The position numbers and the translations under genes were made by a program. A stretch of DNA of 14,849 bases from an uncultured Bacteroides sp. GTDB taxonomy: Bacteria > Bacteroidota > Bacteroidia > Bacteroidales > Bacteroidaceae. Below are positions 14,775-14,849 of this stretch, piece by piece. Under the pieces are notes generated by a model that saw only the letters and a program-made list of their open reading frames with translations, had not been told where the DNA came from and did not search any database. Position 1 is the first letter of the stretch, and each line of letters starts with the position of its first letter. Location: positions 1-14,849 of the forward strand of contig CAJKDC010000071.1 of assembly GCA_905198575.1 (NCBI GenBank), in the 5' to 3' direction.

Positions 14775-14849
14775 AATATGCAGATTTTAGTCTATTCAAT
14801 AGTTCGTTAAAAATTAGCCCAGCCTAAACGGCTCTGGCAGTAAATAAAA
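14775..14849. other. Non-coding right edge
   Basis: No gene is visible in the last 75 bp. A weak imperfect stem (14817-14824 with 14830-14838) is present without a T tract, so I do not call it a terminator. Confidence 0.5.

Noticed and set aside
14817..14838. Terminator after GH35
   Set aside because: The stem is imperfect (three plus four pairs around an internal loop) and no T tract follows within the window.

Overview
The window looks like chromosomal DNA of a gut Bacteroidales bacterium, most likely Bacteroides or Phocaeicola. The grounds are AT-rich intergenic DNA, matches to the Bacteroidetes -7 promoter element TAnnTTTG in front of most transcription units, an aspartate-rich lipoprotein leader, and a cluster of secreted glycosidases (GH95, GH2, GH35) next to an ECF sigma factor. 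I cannot name the species from the sequence.

Left part (1-580): no convincing protein gene. It holds a leftward promoter (384-413) overlapped by a perfect 16-bp palindrome (412-427), an array of degenerate direct repeats with core CTAATACCT (195-331), and two hairpins (102-129, 65-95), the last of which is a good leftward terminator. Together these could be an undescribed small RNA, or an attenuated leader of a gene beyond the left edge. A perfect 16-bp hairpin at 521-559 ends the nrdDG unit.

Middle left (581-5135, minus strand): housekeeping genes. nrdD and nrdG encode class III anaerobic ribonucleotide reductase and its radical-SAM activase, 11 bp apart. Upstream is a separately transcribed CCA-adding tRNA nucleotidyltransferase with an HD domain and its own terminator. 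Divergent from it is a rightward gene for a TPR-like lipoprotein of unknown function (5241-6077), closed by a strong terminator.

Right part (6292-14774, plus strand): a carbohydrate-active enzyme cluster in two probable transcription units. Unit one is a GH95 alpha-L-fucosidase-type lipoprotein followed after 31 bp by a large secreted GH2 enzyme, ending at a terminator (11487-11535). Unit two begins at a promoter (11735-11742) and holds an ECF sigma factor followed after 50 bp by a GH35 beta-galactosidase with a C-terminal F5/8-type domain. The enzymes would fit stepwise trimming of fucosylated galactosides: GH95 removes a capping alpha-linked L-fucose, then GH35 and perhaps GH2 remove the exposed beta-linked sugar. 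No SusC/SusD pair and no FecR-type anti-sigma gene is visible, so this is at most part of a polysaccharide utilisation locus.
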